This document shows positions 55,332 to 63,987 of a DNA stretch of 64,000 nt, piece by piece. Numbering within the stretch: position 1 is the stretch's first letter; each line of letters starts with the position of its first letter. The position numbers and the translations under genes are program-made. Source of the stretch: Lachnospiraceae bacterium OM04-12BH (lineage in GTDB: Bacteria; Bacillota; Clostridia; Lachnospirales; Lachnospiraceae); contig QULQ01000005.1 in the NCBI GenBank assembly GCA_003490145.1, positions 28,415-92,414 of the forward strand. Direction: 5' to 3'. The notes under the pieces are model-generated. The model made no database searches. It was given only the letters and a program-made list of their open reading frames with translations, and was not told the origin of the DNA.

Positions 55332-56170
55332 TAGATTCAGAATGCTCAAAATTCAGTGTTGGTAAATTTGCTGCAACAATAGTTTTGGTTATTGTATGTC
55401 TGGTCATGCTTACGCCGATTATATTTGCAGTAATCAATTCCTTCAAACCATATGCAGAAATGATGACATCATTTGTATCATTTCCGAATAGTTTGGACTT
55501 GAATAATTATGTAAAAGCATGGAAGGTTGCAAATTACCAAAAGTCTTTTTTTGTGTCGCTAGTGATTACAGTTTTTGGAACTATTGGAGCAGTTCTTTTA
55601 GCATCTATGGCATCCTATAAATTGGCCAGAACCAAAACAAGATTGAGCAACTTTATTTTTATGGTGTTTGTTTTATCTATGACTATTCCATTTCATGCAA
55701 TAATGATTCCTCTAGTCCAATTGGCAAACAAACTACATATAACTAGGAGCTTGATTGGCATCATTCCGATTTACTGGGGAATGTATATTCCTTTTGCAGT
55801 ATTTATGCTTCATGGATTTGTAAAAACAATTCCAATTGAGTTGGAGGAAGCTGCTATGCTGGAAGGAAGCAGACCTATGCATACATTTTTCAAAATAGTG
55901 TTTCCTTTGTTGAGGACGCCGGTTGCAACGGTATGTATTTTGGATGCCTTATCAATATGGAATGATTTTTTGATGCCAATGCTTATTTTATCAGGAAACC
56001 CAAACTTAAAAACAATTCCAATGACACAGGTGAATCTGTTTGGACAATATACTTCTGAATGGAACATTGCAATTGCAGGAATGGTGCTGGGACTGATTCC
56101 ATGCCTGCTTTTTTTCCTCATTATGCAGAAGAACATAGTCGGAGGTTTGACAGATGGAGCTGTAAAATAA
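55328..56170 (+). CDS. Sugar ABC permease, UgpE/MalG type
   Basis: This 280-residue permease has six helices and the EAA loop E-E-A-A-M-L-E-G-S near residue 174, with E-G-S where D-G-A is usual. It ends G-G-L-T-D-G-A-V-K. I chose the ATG at 55328, which overlaps the preceding stop, with AGGAGG upstream inside that gene. As in the starch operon no ATPase gene is present. Confidence 0.9.
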   Translation: MIDSECSKFSVGKFAATIVLVIVCLVMLTPIIFAVINSFKPYAEMMTSFVSFPNSLDLNNYVKAWKVANYQKSFFVSLVITVFGTIGAVLLASMASYKLARTKTRLSNFIFMVFVLSMTIPFHAIMIPLVQLANKLHITRSLIGIIPIYWGMYIPFAVFMLHGFVKTIPIELEEAAMLEGSRPMHTFFKIVFPLLRTPVATVCILDALSIWNDFLMPMLILSGNPNLKTIPMTQVNLFGQYTSEWNIAIAGMVLGLIPCLLFFLIMQKNIVGGLTDGAVK

Positions 56171-56204
56171 ATGAAATCAGAGAAACTGAAGGAGAATATG
56201 ATAG

Positions 56205-57623
56205 ATGGGAATATTTTATAATAAAACAACATTTAAAGTGCACCGTGATGCACAGGAAATTCCAGTCAAGGCAAAAGTAGATGTTCTTGTATGTGGAGGT
56301 GGACCGGCTGGAATTGGAGCAGCGCTTGGGGCAGCAAAGGGCGAAGTTAGTGTAATGATAATAGAAAAAAATAATTGCCTTGGGGGACTCGCAACCACTG
56401 GACTTGTGACAACATTTGCTGGGAGTTCTATTTTTTCGGATAGTGAAGATGATGATCCGGTTGTGAATCGTCGCCAGGTAATCAAAGGTGTTGTGTGGGA
56501 GTTTATTGAACGGCTGATTCAGGAAGATGGTGCAATCAGTCCAGAAGAGTTAAATAAGACAGGTCAAAATGATGCTGCTACCTTTGATATAGAAGTGTAC
56601 AAACGTGTTGCAGATGAAATTATGGAAGAGTGGGGAATTAATCTTTTATACCATACCATGATTACAGGGGCAATTATGGATGGAGAAACAATCAAGGGTG
56701 TTGTAATAGAAAATAAGGCAGGGTGTCAGGCAATTCTTGCTGATGTGATTATTGATGCAACTGGGGATGGTGACGTAGCCTACCTGGCAGGAGCGTCGTA
56801 TAAGATGGGACGTGATGAGGATGGAAAAACTCAGCCACTTACAACGATGTTTCGGATTGGTGGAATGCCAGAAGTTGGAAAAGAGCAGATTGAAAAATTC
56901 TCCAAATACCCCAAAGGAAAGGTACAACCATATTTCCTGTTCTGGGAAGCACCAGAATTTATATATGGACATGTTTGCATATTCGGAACACCGCGTAAAG
57001 GCGAATACCGATGTGAAATGACACGTTCAGTGGATAAAAACGGACTCAATCCAGATGATTTGACAAAGGCGGAGATTGAATGTAGACGCCAGATTCCTAA
57101 AATTGTGGAATATTTTAGAAAAGAATATCCTGGAGCAGAAAATGTATACTTGATTGACAGCGCGGGAACAGTGGGAGTACAAGACAGCCGGAGAATTGTC
57201 GGCGAATATGAAATGACAATGGACGATTTACTGGAGTGCAGAGAATTTGAAGATGTTATTGCACTGGGATGTTATCCCATAGATCTTCACAATCCTATGG
57301 GGCGGGGATATGATATGCGTTTTATTAAGTATCCTGGTCAGGCATATGGAATACCATATAGGTGTATTGTTCCGGCAAAGATTGAAAATCTCCTTGTTGC
57401 AGGTCGATGCATTTCTGCAGATTTTTATGCAGAATCTGCAATTCGAATCTCTAGTACCTGTATGGCAATCGGTGAAGCAGCAGGAACAGCGGCAGCGTTG
57501 TGTGTGGTAAAGCATAAATCGCCACGCGATCTGGATGCTAATTTGCTTCGGCAAAAACTTGCTTCGCAGGGAGTCTGCCTTGAACAATTTGTATATAATA
57601 CTCCACTGGTGGATGAAAAGTAA
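56205..57623 (+). CDS. FAD-dependent oxidoreductase of the sugar cluster
   Basis: This 472-residue protein has a GxGPAG dinucleotide fold near 32-50 (V-L-V-C-G-G-G-P-A-G-I-G-A-A), followed by G-G-L-A-T-T-G. This is the FAD_oxidored (PF12831) pattern. A second FAD motif A-G-R-C-I-S-A-D lies near 400. It follows the permease by 34 bases and shares the cluster's A+T-rich composition. Family members act in redox steps on sugars or related small molecules, but the substrate cannot be read from sequence. It is the last intact gene of the cluster; no glycosidase accompanies it. Confidence 0.82.
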   Translation: MGIFYNKTTFKVHRDAQEIPVKAKVDVLVCGGGPAGIGAALGAAKGEVSVMIIEKNNCLGGLATTGLVTTFAGSSIFSDSEDDDPVVNRRQVIKGVVWEFIERLIQEDGAISPEELNKTGQNDAATFDIEVYKRVADEIMEEWGINLLYHTMITGAIMDGETIKGVVIENKAGCQAILADVIIDATGDGDVAYLAGASYKMGRDEDGKTQPLTTMFRIGGMPEVGKEQIEKFSKYPKGKVQPYFLFWEAPEFIYGHVCIFGTPRKGEYRCEMTRSVDKNGLNPDDLTKAEIECRRQIPKIVEYFRKEYPGAENVYLIDSAGTVGVQDSRRIVGEYEMTMDDLLECREFEDVIALGCYPIDLHNPMGRGYDMRFIKYPGQAYGIPYRCIVPAKIENLLVAGRCISADFYAESAIRISSTCMAIGEAAGTAAALCVVKHKSPRDLDANLLRQKLASQGVCLEQFVYNTPLVDEK

Positions 57624-57869
57624 GGCTTGGAGATGTGAGGAGGCTGATATTGTTTATCATTTTTCGAGGTTGGTCGGTTCATTGAGCGGTGGCATTAACA
57701 AAGCCGAATGAAAAAGGGTAGCTGCCATACGGAATGTAGAGGAAAGGCGGGAAAGAGGACAAGGCTTCTTCTCTGTTTTTTCTCTTCCCTGTGGGGCGTT
57801 AGGACAGTTTTTGCCGCTTTTCGTGGCTGAAAGCCCTTTTGAAATCATATTGCGTAAAACTATCATAGA
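57624..57869. other. Non-coding, probably decayed stretch
   Basis: I recognise no gene here. Short open stretches on both strands are not convincing. It joins the sugar cluster to the ABC exporter pseudogene and has the look of a decayed insertion. Confidence 0.4.
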
Positions 57870-57879
57870 GAATGTCGCA

Positions 57880-58545
57880 AGTCTGCCTTTTTAATTTTAT
57901 TGGTGTTAATACCGTTATAACGGATTTTTTCGTTTACAATATCATAAAAATGGTTGATGAGGTTGAAATCGTCGTTTTCACAGCTCACGTTACGTCCACA
58001 AAGGCAATTATCTGTCCCTGCTTTGCGTATAGTGTAATGCCGTGCAGAACTTCTTTTTCTGGCGTATATCTGAAATCCACATGATTGAAAACGACTTTCC
58101 CCTCTAACTTTGTGTAGGTCAGAGTACCGTTATGGTGTGGGTGCTTCCACGCCCACATTACCGTATGCTCCACTATTTATATTATTTTCCCGTTTTCTTC
58201 ACTTTCGTTTACGAGCGTTACATATCCGTCGTCCACCTCTGGTGGATATTCCTCCATGAAAACGAAGATACGCTCCGTCCCAGCAAGGACAATTATGATA
58301 GAATTAAACTGGTTGGCAATCTATGAAATAGGATTGATAAAATTCCCCGTGAGTGTCAAAAAGGAAGTAATCATACCGAACGCCATTGTTCCTGTCACGG
58401 CAAGCCCCAGATTAGTGACTGGAACAATCGCCATATACGCACCCCAAATTGCAACTATAACATACGGCACATAACCGAGGACGTTCATAATCGGCATAAT
58501 GGAATTGGTCTGTCCATTGGCTTTCATGGCGTTTTCCACTCATAT
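57880..58545 (-). pseudogene. ABC exporter (ATPase-permease) pseudogene
   Basis: On the minus strand an N-A-M-K-A-N-G-Q-T-N-S-I-M-P-I-M-N segment followed by hydrophobic helices (58539-58321) matches the membrane domain of MsbA-like exporters. The next parts read A-G-T-E-R-I-F, G-K-V-V-F-N-H-V-D-F-R-Y and V-L-H-G-I-T-L-Y-A-K-Q-G-Q-I-I-A-F-V, the start of the nucleotide-binding domain. Stops interrupt it at several places and the P-loop region (A-V-K-T-T-I) is preceded by a TGA. After a shift, Y-N-G-I-N-T-N-K-I-K-K-A-D-L-R is readable. Both ends are missing. Confidence 0.78.
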
Positions 58546-58723
58546 TTTATTCCGTTTCCCTAGGTCGGCCTTAGTCGTTTCTTTATGGCAGAATACTTTG
58601 ATAACCTTTTACCCAATGTCATTTAGTTGCCAGCACAGAAAAGTTCATTTCCTTTCCTTTTATCTCTGCACCCATATACTGTTCTATAAATTCGAAATAG
58701 CCATTTGAACCCGCTTGTTTTTC

Positions 58724-59134
58724 CTATGTATCAACAGACTCTTTAATTCGTAACAGACACATGACCGGAACTTTGTAGTAATCATGAAGTTCTCGCAAAT
58801 CCATTTCTTTTCCAATCACTTTCTGTATCTCTTCGTTTGTAAACGGATCAAATGCCATCAATAGTGCCTTTTCCAGTTTTTCATTATCTTTATTCAGAAA
58901 AGATTTTAAATCATATTTTTCGCCTGTGTAACAGCTCTTTATATCAAATAATACCAGGGCTATAGCTTCTCTTAATCTGCGGCTGTTTGAGCTGGGGTTC
59001 GACCGATAAATTTTCAATGCATTCCCTTCCATCGGCAGCAATAGCATACCAAAGGCTTCTTCGTTTCCTTTCTTTATTTTTCCAAATTCTTTTTCCATTT
59101 GTGAGTAGATTCTTTCAAACTGATATAACTGCAT
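58724..59134 (-). CDS. Hypothetical protein, 136 residues
   Basis: This is a charged, mostly helical protein with no signal peptide, membrane segment or known motif. It opens M-Q-L-Y-Q-F-E-R-I-Y-S-Q-M-E-K-E-F-G-K-I-K-K and contains S-N-S-R-R-L-R-E-A-I-A-L-V-L-F-D-I. The frame is intact although both flanks are decayed or non-coding, which argues that it is either recent or expressed. No function is proposed. Confidence 0.5.
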   Translation of the reverse strand: MQLYQFERIYSQMEKEFGKIKKGNEEAFGMLLLPMEGNALKIYRSNPSSNSRRLREAIALVLFDIKSCYTGEKYDLKSFLNKDNEKLEKALLMAFDPFTNEEIQKVIGKEMDLRELHDYYKVPVMCLLRIKESVDT

Positions 59135-59548
59135 CTTTTAAAATGTACCTCAAGTGAGAATTCAAATTTTGTAGTGATTATTCACTTGTTTCTTGTGGAT
59201 TGTAGACTCCTATCCTTACTCTTTTTTAGACTATTACCGGATTTGGAGCATAATGACCCAAGCCCTTTCGATAATTGAAGAGCTTTTTGAAATTCAAAGC
59301 TATGCAATCTGTTTTTTTGTCATACACAAAAAAATGATTTGAACTCATCATACACCTGCTTTCTACGCTTTAGTCCACCTGAAAAATACAGCATTTCTTA
59401 ATTGAACAGTATTTTCAATGCATGACCGCATATGATATACTGTTTTCATCATAAAAAACCTTATCTAAATGACATTGAGTATTTCAGATTATAGAAGGCA
59501 GAGCAAAAAGATATTTACAGGCGATTCGATAAATAAGGATTAAAGCAT
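59135..59548. other. A+T-rich intergenic stretch
   Basis: I see no gene or clear RNA here. It separates two divergent genes and should hold both promoters. A possible -10 (GATACT-like, TATACTG near 59437-59443) lies on the plus strand, but no good -35 is evident. Confidence 0.35.
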
Positions 59549-60496
59549 ATGCTGGAAAGGAATTGTATGGCCAAATTAAAGATTAATCTGCAAAATCCGG
59601 TGTGGCTGAGTCTGGGAGCTCTTTTTTGCTGCGTGCTGTGGGGAAGTGCATTCCCATGTGTGAAAATAGCATATCCACTGTTCAAAATTTCGGATACGGG
59701 TAGCCAGATTTTGTTTGCAGGAGTCCGTTTTTTTATATCGGGAATAATTACTTTTATTGTCGGGTGCATTTTGGAAAAACGGATTTTGCGGGTGAGGAAG
59801 CTGTCGATTCCGGGTATTATCAGGCAGGGGTTATTGCAGACTACGATTCAATATACGTGTTTTCACATTAGTTTGGCGTATATTTCATCATCAGAAAGTG
59901 CAATTATAAATGCTTCAAATGTGTTTATTTCTGTTATAGCAGCGCATTTCCTGCTTAAAAATGAAAGGCTATCCTGGGAAACCATCTTTGGATGTATTGC
60001 TGGATTAGCAGGAGTGATTCTGATAAATTTAACAGGAATATTAAATGGTAGTTTTTCCTTTAGGGGTGAGGGACTTATGCTGGCGGCTGCTGCATCTTAT
60101 GGAATCAGTAATGTATACTTGAAAAAAATAGTAAAACAGGAATCACCGATGGCAATTACGTCATATCAGATATTGTTTGGAAGTCTGCTAATGATAATAA
60201 TAGGAATCTGTATGGGAGGACGAGTACAGGTATATTCCTTAAAGGCAGCCTGTCTTCTTTTGTATTTGGCAGCACTATCTGCAGCAGCTTTCAGTATATG
60301 GACACTGCTGTTAAAATATAATCCGGTGGGAAAGGTTACAATGTTTGCGTTTTCTATTCCGGTTTTTGGCGTGATAATGTCGGGAATATTTCTCGGTGAG
60401 TCCGTTTTTTCTGTGAAAAATATCATAGCACTTGTGCTTGTTAGCGTAGGAATCGGAGTTGTAAATGCTAAACATGGAGAACAACACTACCTATAA
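59549..60496 (+). CDS. EamA/DMT-family transporter
   Basis: This 315-residue membrane protein has ten hydrophobic segments in two EamA halves. It includes the family's early W-G-S-A-F-P and a second-half G-E-S-V-F. It is likely an exporter or importer of a small metabolite, unknown from sequence. The start at 59549 has AAGGA at 9 bases; an ATG at 59567 with AAGGA at 5 bases is an alternative. A strong terminator follows. Confidence 0.85.
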   Translation: MLERNCMAKLKINLQNPVWLSLGALFCCVLWGSAFPCVKIAYPLFKISDTGSQILFAGVRFFISGIITFIVGCILEKRILRVRKLSIPGIIRQGLLQTTIQYTCFHISLAYISSSESAIINASNVFISVIAAHFLLKNERLSWETIFGCIAGLAGVILINLTGILNGSFSFRGEGLMLAAAASYGISNVYLKKIVKQESPMAITSYQILFGSLLMIIIGICMGGRVQVYSLKAACLLLYLAALSAAAFSIWTLLLKYNPVGKVTMFAFSIPVFGVIMSGIFLGESVFSVKNIIALVLVSVGIGVVNAKHGEQHYL

Positions 60497-60525
60497 ATGT
60501 TGTTAAAAAGGTCTTATTTATTCCC

Positions 60526-60581
60526 GGGAGTGTATCCAAAAATTCAGCTATGTTGAATTTTTGAATACACTCCCGTTTTCT
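60526..60581 (+). terminator. Terminator after the DMT transporter
   Basis: CGGGAGTGTATCC... (60526-60547) and ...GAATACACTCCCG (60555-60576) form a stem of about 20 pairs, followed by TTTTC. Confidence 0.85.
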
Positions 60582-60767
60582 TTTTGAGCAGTTTAGTATT
60601 TTCGCTTTATTTCCAGAGAACCTGATCAAAAGGTTGTTGTATTTCCTCAGCAACTTGGTAAAATAATTTCATGCTGGATCTGTTTCTGCTGGGTGAAAAC
60701 GGATAATCACCGGAGGCGGATAAGCTGCCATGAAATAGGATAAATTTACAGAAAAAGGAGCACACAG

Positions 60768-61484
60768 ATGGAAGGAAAGCTGACAGGAATTGGTGTGGGG
60801 CCGGGAGATCCGGAGCTTCTGACACTGAAAGCAGTCAGGGCAATTACGGAAAGTGATATACTGATCCTTCCAGGCAGAAGCCGGGATGGCTGCTATGCCT
60901 ACCGGATCGTGCAGAAGGCATTGCCGGAGGTGGCAGAGAAGGAATTCATGCTGGCTGACTTTCCGATGATGAAGGATAAAGAGGTGCTGAAAGCAGCATG
61001 GGAGAAGACTGCAGAGGAAATCTGCCGTCTGATTGATGCAGGGAAAAAGGTCGCTTTTCTGACCATCGGAGATCCGTCTGTTTATGCTACTTATCATTAT
61101 ATTCACCGTCTTGTAGAGCAGCGGGGAAAGAAAGCAGAGATGATCAGCGGAGTGCCATCCTTTTGCAGCGCAGCAGTAAGGCTTGGGATTTCTCTGGGAG
61201 AAGGAGAGGAGCAGATCCATATTATCCCCGGAAGCTATGGAGTGGAAGAGACGATGGTGCTTTCCGGCACCCGAATTTATATGAAGTCAGGCGGGGAAAT
61301 GCAGCATGTAAAGAAAGTACTGAAAGAAGAGGCAGCATGCCGGGAGAAAAACGGTGAAGAGCTACAGGTGTATGCAGTGGCAGACTGTGGCCTTGAAAAT
61401 GAGATGGTGATGCGTGGTCTTGAAGAATGGCCGGAAAAATTACCATATCTGACGATTGTGATCGTGAAAGTGAGGAAAACATGA
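60768..61484 (+). CDS. cbiL: Precorrin-2 C20-methyltransferase
   Basis: This 238-residue SAM-dependent methyltransferase adds the C20 methyl group to (cobalt-)precorrin-2 in corrin ring synthesis. The tetrapyrrole methylase motif G-V-G-P-G-D-P-E-L-L-T-L-K-A is at the N-terminus, and G-D-P-S-V-Y-A-T-Y-x-Y is the second SAM motif. The C-terminal part has the usual length. An AAGGAG site precedes the ATG. No other cobalamin gene is in the window, and I see no cobalamin riboswitch box in the 190 bases upstream. It overlaps the next gene by ATGA. Confidence 0.92.
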   Translation: MEGKLTGIGVGPGDPELLTLKAVRAITESDILILPGRSRDGCYAYRIVQKALPEVAEKEFMLADFPMMKDKEVLKAAWEKTAEEICRLIDAGKKVAFLTIGDPSVYATYHYIHRLVEQRGKKAEMISGVPSFCSAAVRLGISLGEGEEQIHIIPGSYGVEETMVLSGTRIYMKSGGEMQHVKKVLKEEAACREKNGEELQVYAVADCGLENEMVMRGLEEWPEKLPYLTIVIVKVRKT

Positions 61485-62437
61485 GAAAACAGAAGTTAAT
61501 GCTTGGAGGTATTCTTGTTGCTGCAGGTCTGCTAATGGGCTGTGCAGGGACTGCGAAGGGGAGTACAGAGGAAGATTCAGAGGCAGTGGTCACAGAGGAA
61601 GGACAGGCTGATGAAAATGGGAATGCTTCCACAGAAGAAGATACGATTTCAGAAGGTGAGGATGGCCTGACAGCAGAGACGCAGGAGGGAGATACAGAAA
61701 GTGGTGATATAGGAACCGGGGGCGAAAATGAGCAGATGGATACATATGTGATCCTGTCGAATCCTTCTTTTTCCTATTATAGGTCGGATCGGGTGCAGGA
61801 ACGGGAGCTTACCGCCATTGCTCTTATCAAGGAAAGTGAAGAGCCCAATGAGATCATTGATGAGGATAAGTGGTTTCAGGACAATGGATTGCAGAGACAG
61901 GGATTTCCCTATGAGGATGGGGAGTATCGTTATGAGTCCTTCAGAAATGAGGCAGATCAGCCAGCCCTTTTTCTGACAGAGCTGGCTACCGGGAAAACAG
62001 TCACCTTTGATCTTAGGGAATATCAGTATAGCACAGAGTATGTGGAAGCGGATTATGATTTTATTGATCAGAATCTTTTTTATGCAGCAGTAAGGGATAA
62101 CGTTCTTTATCTGGCAACAGGGCATTATACCTATGCAGGTTCCTGTCCACAGACGGCCTATATCACAGCAGTTGATCTGACAGACAACAGTGTACTTTGG
62201 AAAACGGAGCCGCTGACCTGCAATGCAAGAGGCTTTGCATTTGTAGATGATTATATCATCTGCGGATATGGATTTACGGCTGAAGACGATTATCTGAAGA
62301 TCGTCCGCATAGATACTGGGGAAGTGGTACAGGAAATACCGGTAAAAACGTCGCCGGATTATATTATCCGGCAGGATGGGATTCTTTATGTAAGAACCTA
62401 TGATACGAATTATACATTTATGATAGCTGTAGAATAA
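61481..62437 (+). CDS. Lipoprotein with beta-propeller-like C-terminal half
   Basis: This is a 318-residue protein with lipobox L-M-G-C near residue 20, then a long acidic low-complexity linker (about 25-85, rich in E, D, G, T). The rest contains strand repeats such as L-Y-L-A-T-G, Y-I-T-A-V-D-L-T-D-N-S-V-L-W-K-T and I-V-R-I-D-T-G-E-V-V-Q-E-I, resembling PQQ-like propeller blades. I chose the ATG at 61481 overlapping the cbiL stop; an upstream frame inside cbiL lacks a signal. Role unknown; it may bind a ligand at the cell surface. Confidence 0.72.
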   Translation: MRKQKLMLGGILVAAGLLMGCAGTAKGSTEEDSEAVVTEEGQADENGNASTEEDTISEGEDGLTAETQEGDTESGDIGTGGENEQMDTYVILSNPSFSYYRSDRVQERELTAIALIKESEEPNEIIDEDKWFQDNGLQRQGFPYEDGEYRYESFRNEADQPALFLTELATGKTVTFDLREYQYSTEYVEADYDFIDQNLFYAAVRDNVLYLATGHYTYAGSCPQTAYITAVDLTDNSVLWKTEPLTCNARGFAFVDDYIICGYGFTAEDDYLKIVRIDTGEVVQEIPVKTSPDYIIRQDGILYVRTYDTNYTFMIAVE

Positions 62438-62472
62438 GCGGAATGTCAGCAGAAAGCATAGGAGGAAGAGAA

Positions 62473-63048
62473 ATGTTCAGAGATTTAGTGAAAGCAAACA
62501 GAAGCTACAGAGGGTATGATGGGTCTTATCAGATTGACAGGGAGAAGCTGCTGTCTTACGTAGATCTGACCAGATATGCAGCTTCCAGCCTGAATATTCA
62601 GCCCTTGAAATATCACATTGCCTGTGAGAAGGAAGAGGTGGCAAAGATTCTCCCACTTACCAAATTTGCGGCAAGATTGGCTCATTTACACCTTCCCCAT
62701 GAGGGAATGAACCCGACTGCATTCATTGTCATCTGTCAGGACAAAAATCTGGCACCGAATATTGCAAGCTTTCAGAGAGATGTGGGAATCGTGGCACAGA
62801 CCATACTCCTTGCAGCAACTGAGGACGGGCTTGGCGGCTGTATGATCGGCAGCTTTTCCCTGGCAGAACTCAAAAAGACACTGGATCTGCCGGAAAATCT
62901 GGAGCCTGTACTGGTAGTAGCACTCGGTAAGCCGGCAGAAAAGATCGTACTGACGGACGTGAAGGAAGATGGCGAGATAGGATATTACAGGGATGAAAAT
63001 GATGTGCATTATGTACCAAAGCGTGCGCTTAAGGATATTCTCTGCTAA
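62473..63048 (+). CDS. Nitroreductase-family flavoprotein
   Basis: This 191-residue protein has the family start F-x-x-L-V-K-A-N-R-S-Y-R-G-Y and the FMN-binding segment A-A-S-S-L-N-I-Q-P. G-L-G-G-C-M-I-G-S-F and V-L-V-V-A-L-G-K-P follow. It should reduce nitro compounds, quinones or similar acceptors with NAD(P)H. A perfect AGGAGG lies 7 bases before the ATG at 62473. It follows the lipoprotein by 35 bases, so cbiL, the lipoprotein and this gene may be one unit. Confidence 0.88.
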   Translation: MFRDLVKANRSYRGYDGSYQIDREKLLSYVDLTRYAASSLNIQPLKYHIACEKEEVAKILPLTKFAARLAHLHLPHEGMNPTAFIVICQDKNLAPNIASFQRDVGIVAQTILLAATEDGLGGCMIGSFSLAELKKTLDLPENLEPVLVVALGKPAEKIVLTDVKEDGEIGYYRDENDVHYVPKRALKDILC

Positions 63049-63079
63049 GTGAAAATATAGAAAAACAAACAGAATATAA

Positions 63080-63108
63080 TTGAAAAACGTCCTACAAAAT
63101 GATAATAT
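63080..63108 (+). promoter_or_regulatory. Promoter of toxin unit 1
   Basis: TTGAAA (63080-63085), 17 bases, TAATAT (63103-63108). The same promoter recurs at 63479-63507 (unit 2) and 63872-63900 (unit 3). Confidence 0.7.
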
Positions 63109-63142
63109 AAACATATGGGAAACCAGAGAGCCAGGCGGCTTA

Positions 63143-63187
63143 CCCTCTTTACGGAGGGGCTGACCCTCCAGACGAAAGAAAGGAGGG
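63143..63187 (+). promoter_or_regulatory. Leader with competing hairpins that can mask the ribosome site
   Basis: CCCTC (63143-63147), GGAGGGG (63153-63159), CCCTCC (63164-63169) and GGAGGG (63182-63187) alternate. The last is the Shine-Dalgarno of the toxin and can pair with 63164-63169. That element can instead pair with the first GGAGGG, which in turn can pair with the first CCCTC. All three units keep this order. Confidence 0.65.
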
Positions 63188-63195
63188 CGTTGCCA

Positions 63196-63291
63196 ATGTA
63201 TGTTACATACGCTGATTTGATTCAGATAGGAATATTCATTTGCACCCTTGTAGGATTATGCTACATGATTTTCAAGGGAAAACGAAAATAG
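63196..63291 (+). CDS. Holin-like small membrane toxin, unit 1
   Basis: This 31-residue peptide starts M-Y-V-T-Y-A-D-L-I, has one hydrophobic helix (about 8-26, I-Q-I-G-I-F-I-C-T-L-V-G-L-C-Y-M-I-F) and ends K-G-K-R-K. Length and layout fit the putative holin-like toxins of Firmicutes type I toxin-antitoxin loci, which act at the inner membrane. GGAGGG precedes the ATG at 63196. Family assignment is from form and context, not from a search. Confidence 0.7.
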   Translation: MYVTYADLIQIGIFICTLVGLCYMIFKGKRK

Positions 63292-63381
63292 CCGCCATTA
63301 CTTGCGATAATGACGGCTAAACACTAAAAAGTTTAGTTGAAATTTTCAAGGGTAAGCCGCTTCTCTGGTTTTCCCTTTTAT
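63285..63381 (-). ncRNA. Candidate antisense antitoxin RNA, unit 1
   Basis: A minus-strand promoter TTGAAA (63416-63411), 17 bases, TATATT (63393-63388) would start an RNA near 63381. That RNA runs leftward through the hairpin AGCCGTCATTA...TAATGGCGGCT (63318-63290), followed on this strand by ATTTTCGTTTT, a terminator. Its first 30 bases repeat the 5' end of the toxin mRNA (inverted repeat 63117-63145 with 63350-63375). Existence of the RNA is predicted, not shown. Confidence 0.5.
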
Positions 63382-63594
63382 GATTTCAATATAACATAAT
63401 GATATCTCTTTTTCAAGGCATACCACCGGAAAAAGCAATTATTATGAAGAAAGCAAAAGTAATATGGTCAAAATTCAATTGAAAATTATTCTGCGTAATG
63501 ATAATATAAACACATGGGAAACCAGAGAGCCAGGCGGCTTACCCTCTTTACGGAGGGGCTGACCCTCCAGACGAAAGAAAGGAGGGAGATGCCA

Positions 63595-63690
63595 ATGTAT
63601 GTTACATACTCTGATTTAATTCAGATAGGAATATTCATTTGCACCCTTGTAGGATTATGTTACATGATTTTCAAGGGAAAACGAAAATAG
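63595..63690 (+). CDS. Holin-like small membrane toxin, unit 2
   Basis: This 31-residue peptide differs from unit 1 only at residue 6 (Ser for Ala). It has the same hydrophobic helix, basic tail, leader and GGAGGG site. The near-identity points to recent tandem duplication or gene conversion. Confidence 0.7.
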   Translation: MYVTYSDLIQIGIFICTLVGLCYMIFKGKRK

Positions 63691-63774
63691 CCGCCATTAC
63701 TCGCAATAATGACGGCTGTTGTTAAATAACTGTTATAATTGAGGGTAAGCCGCTTCTCTGGTTTTCCCTTTTAT
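63684..63774 (-). ncRNA. Candidate antisense antitoxin RNA, unit 2
   Basis: Minus-strand TTGAAA (63809-63804), 17 bases, TATATT (63786-63781), with the hairpin at 63717-63689 as terminator. The arrangement is the same as in unit 1. The stretch just before the hairpin differs from unit 1, which could give each unit its own specificity. Confidence 0.48.
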
Positions 63775-63987
63775 GATTTCAATATAACATAATGATATCT
63801 CTTTTTCAAGGCATACCACCGGAAAAAGCAATTATTATGAAGAAAGCAAAAGTAATATGGTCAAAATTCAATTGAAAATTATTCTGCGTAATGATAATAT
63901 AAACACATGGGAAACCAGAGAGCCAGGCGGCTTACCCTCTTTACGGAGGGGCTGACCCTCCAGACGAAAGAAAGGAGGGCGTTGCCA

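Noticed and set aside
60600..60767. Cobalamin riboswitch before cbiL
   Set aside because: The expected B12-box pattern (GCCACTG with its flanks) is absent, and the stretch is shorter than the usual aptamer.
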